Source of the DNA: Planctomycetota bacterium
GTDB taxonomy: Bacteria > Planctomycetota > Planctomycetia > Pirellulales > Pirellulaceae
Assembly: GCA_016872775.1 (NCBI GenBank)
Contig: VGZA01000001.1
Location: 1 to 64,000 of the forward strand
DNA length: 64,000 nt
Direction: 5' to 3'
Shown: one piece after another, positions 63,730 through 64,000 of the stretch
How the letters are laid out: every line of letters starts with the position of its first letter
Numbering within the stretch: the stretch's first letter is position 1
Notes under the pieces: model-generated
Told to the model about the DNA's origin: nothing
Databases searched by the model: none
The model's input: only the letters and a program-made list of their open reading frames with translations
Position numbers and translations under genes: made by a program

Positions 63730-64000
63730 GTGAATGACCGCGTTCCGTCGCGCGGGCGGCTCGCCGCGTTCGACTTCGGCACGGTTCGGATCGGAGTGGC
63801 GGTAACCGATCCCGATCAGCGTATCGCTTCGCCCCTGGAAATTCGCCAACGCGGCAGCGTGAACGCGGATTGCCAGTGGTTAATGGACCTGGTCGAGCGG
63901 GAGAACATCTGTGGTATCGTGGTTGGCCTGCCGATCCACGGGAATGGACGCGAAAGCATTAAGTCGCTGGAGTCGCGCCGTTTCGCCATCTTGATACGCG
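63730..64000 (+). CDS. ruvX: RuvX/YqgF-type Holliday junction resolvase-like protein, 3' end outside window
   Basis: A frame starting with GTG at 63730 (AGAGG just upstream) and running to the window edge, about 90 residues. LAAFDFGTVRIGVAVTDPD gives the first catalytic Asp region of the RNase H-like YqgF fold, with SPLE after it, and IVVGLPIHGNGRES is the second family motif (normally VVGLPLxMdGs.g). YqgF/RuvX is involved in 16S rRNA 5'-end processing and possibly recombination. The remaining third is beyond the window. Confidence 0.88.
   Translation, partial: MNDRVPSRGRLAAFDFGTVRIGVAVTDPDQRIASPLEIRQRGSVNADCQWLMDLVERENICGIVVGLPIHGNGRESIKSLESRRFAILIR

Overview
The window looks like a chromosomal segment of a Planctomycetota bacterium (class Planctomycetia), probably an environmental lineage. 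The evidence is a combination of families typical of that phylum: a PSD1-type cytochrome (DUF1549/DUF1553) paired with a DUF1501 protein, a DUF1592/1588/1585 gene, two TIGR03000-like domains in a Gly/Ser-rich secreted protein, FG-GAP proteins, HTTM proteins, DUF3179, DUF1569, and GC-rich coding with many ATGA/GTGA overlaps. No rRNA, tRNA, CRISPR array or prophage was recognised.

Region 1 (1-8.4 kb). A minus-strand catabolic-looking run holds a ceramidase-family hydrolase, a glutamate-1-semialdehyde-aminomutase-like enzyme, a broken DUF1592-type gene and a partial SASA-family esterase. Housekeeping genes follow: trmB, a YacP-like NYN nuclease and purD.

Region 2 (8.7-30.2 kb). An unbroken plus-strand respiratory super-cluster. 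It runs: Rieske protein, split cytochrome b, a 1589-residue octahaem c-type cytochrome with an embedded PDZ-like segment, two cupredoxin-like proteins, a dihaem cytochrome c, oxidase subunits II and I, haem A synthase, haem O synthase, oxidase subunits III and IV, an ABC-2 exporter, SCO, a DUF420 protein and a small CxxC membrane protein. Together these encode a quinol-to-oxygen chain plus its haem A and copper assembly. Several subunits carry unusual extra segments: a coiled-coil insert in subunit III, a repeated N-terminal extension on Rieske, His-rich tails on subunits I, III and IV, and a coiled-coil N-terminus on the octahaem cytochrome.

Region 3 (30.3-47.9 kb). Mixed accessory genes: an HpcH/HpaI aldolase, the PSD1/DUF1501 pair, an FG-GAP protein, a ferritin-like protein, an HTTM pair, a TIGR03000-like protein and a periplasmic-looking isoaspartyl methyltransferase. 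Gene remnants are interspersed: a kinase fragment, a collapsed IS66 element and a degenerate stretch after the FG-GAP gene.

Region 4 (48.2-56.2 kb). A compact plus-strand cluster of seven genes: an adenylate-forming ligase (LuxE/PaaK-like), an aldehyde-dehydrogenase-fold reductase, an iron-type alcohol dehydrogenase, an exported beta-propeller, a HemN/HemW-like radical SAM enzyme, an orphan GcvH-like lipoyl protein and a 2x[4Fe-4S] protein. I could not match it to a pathway I know; it is my main candidate for an undescribed system.

Region 5 (56.3-64 kb). ComEC, a two-gene secreted-protein unit (Cys-rich protein plus DUF3179), a DUF1569 protein, a mannose-1-phosphate guanylyltransferase, a lipase-like hydrolase and the start of ruvX.
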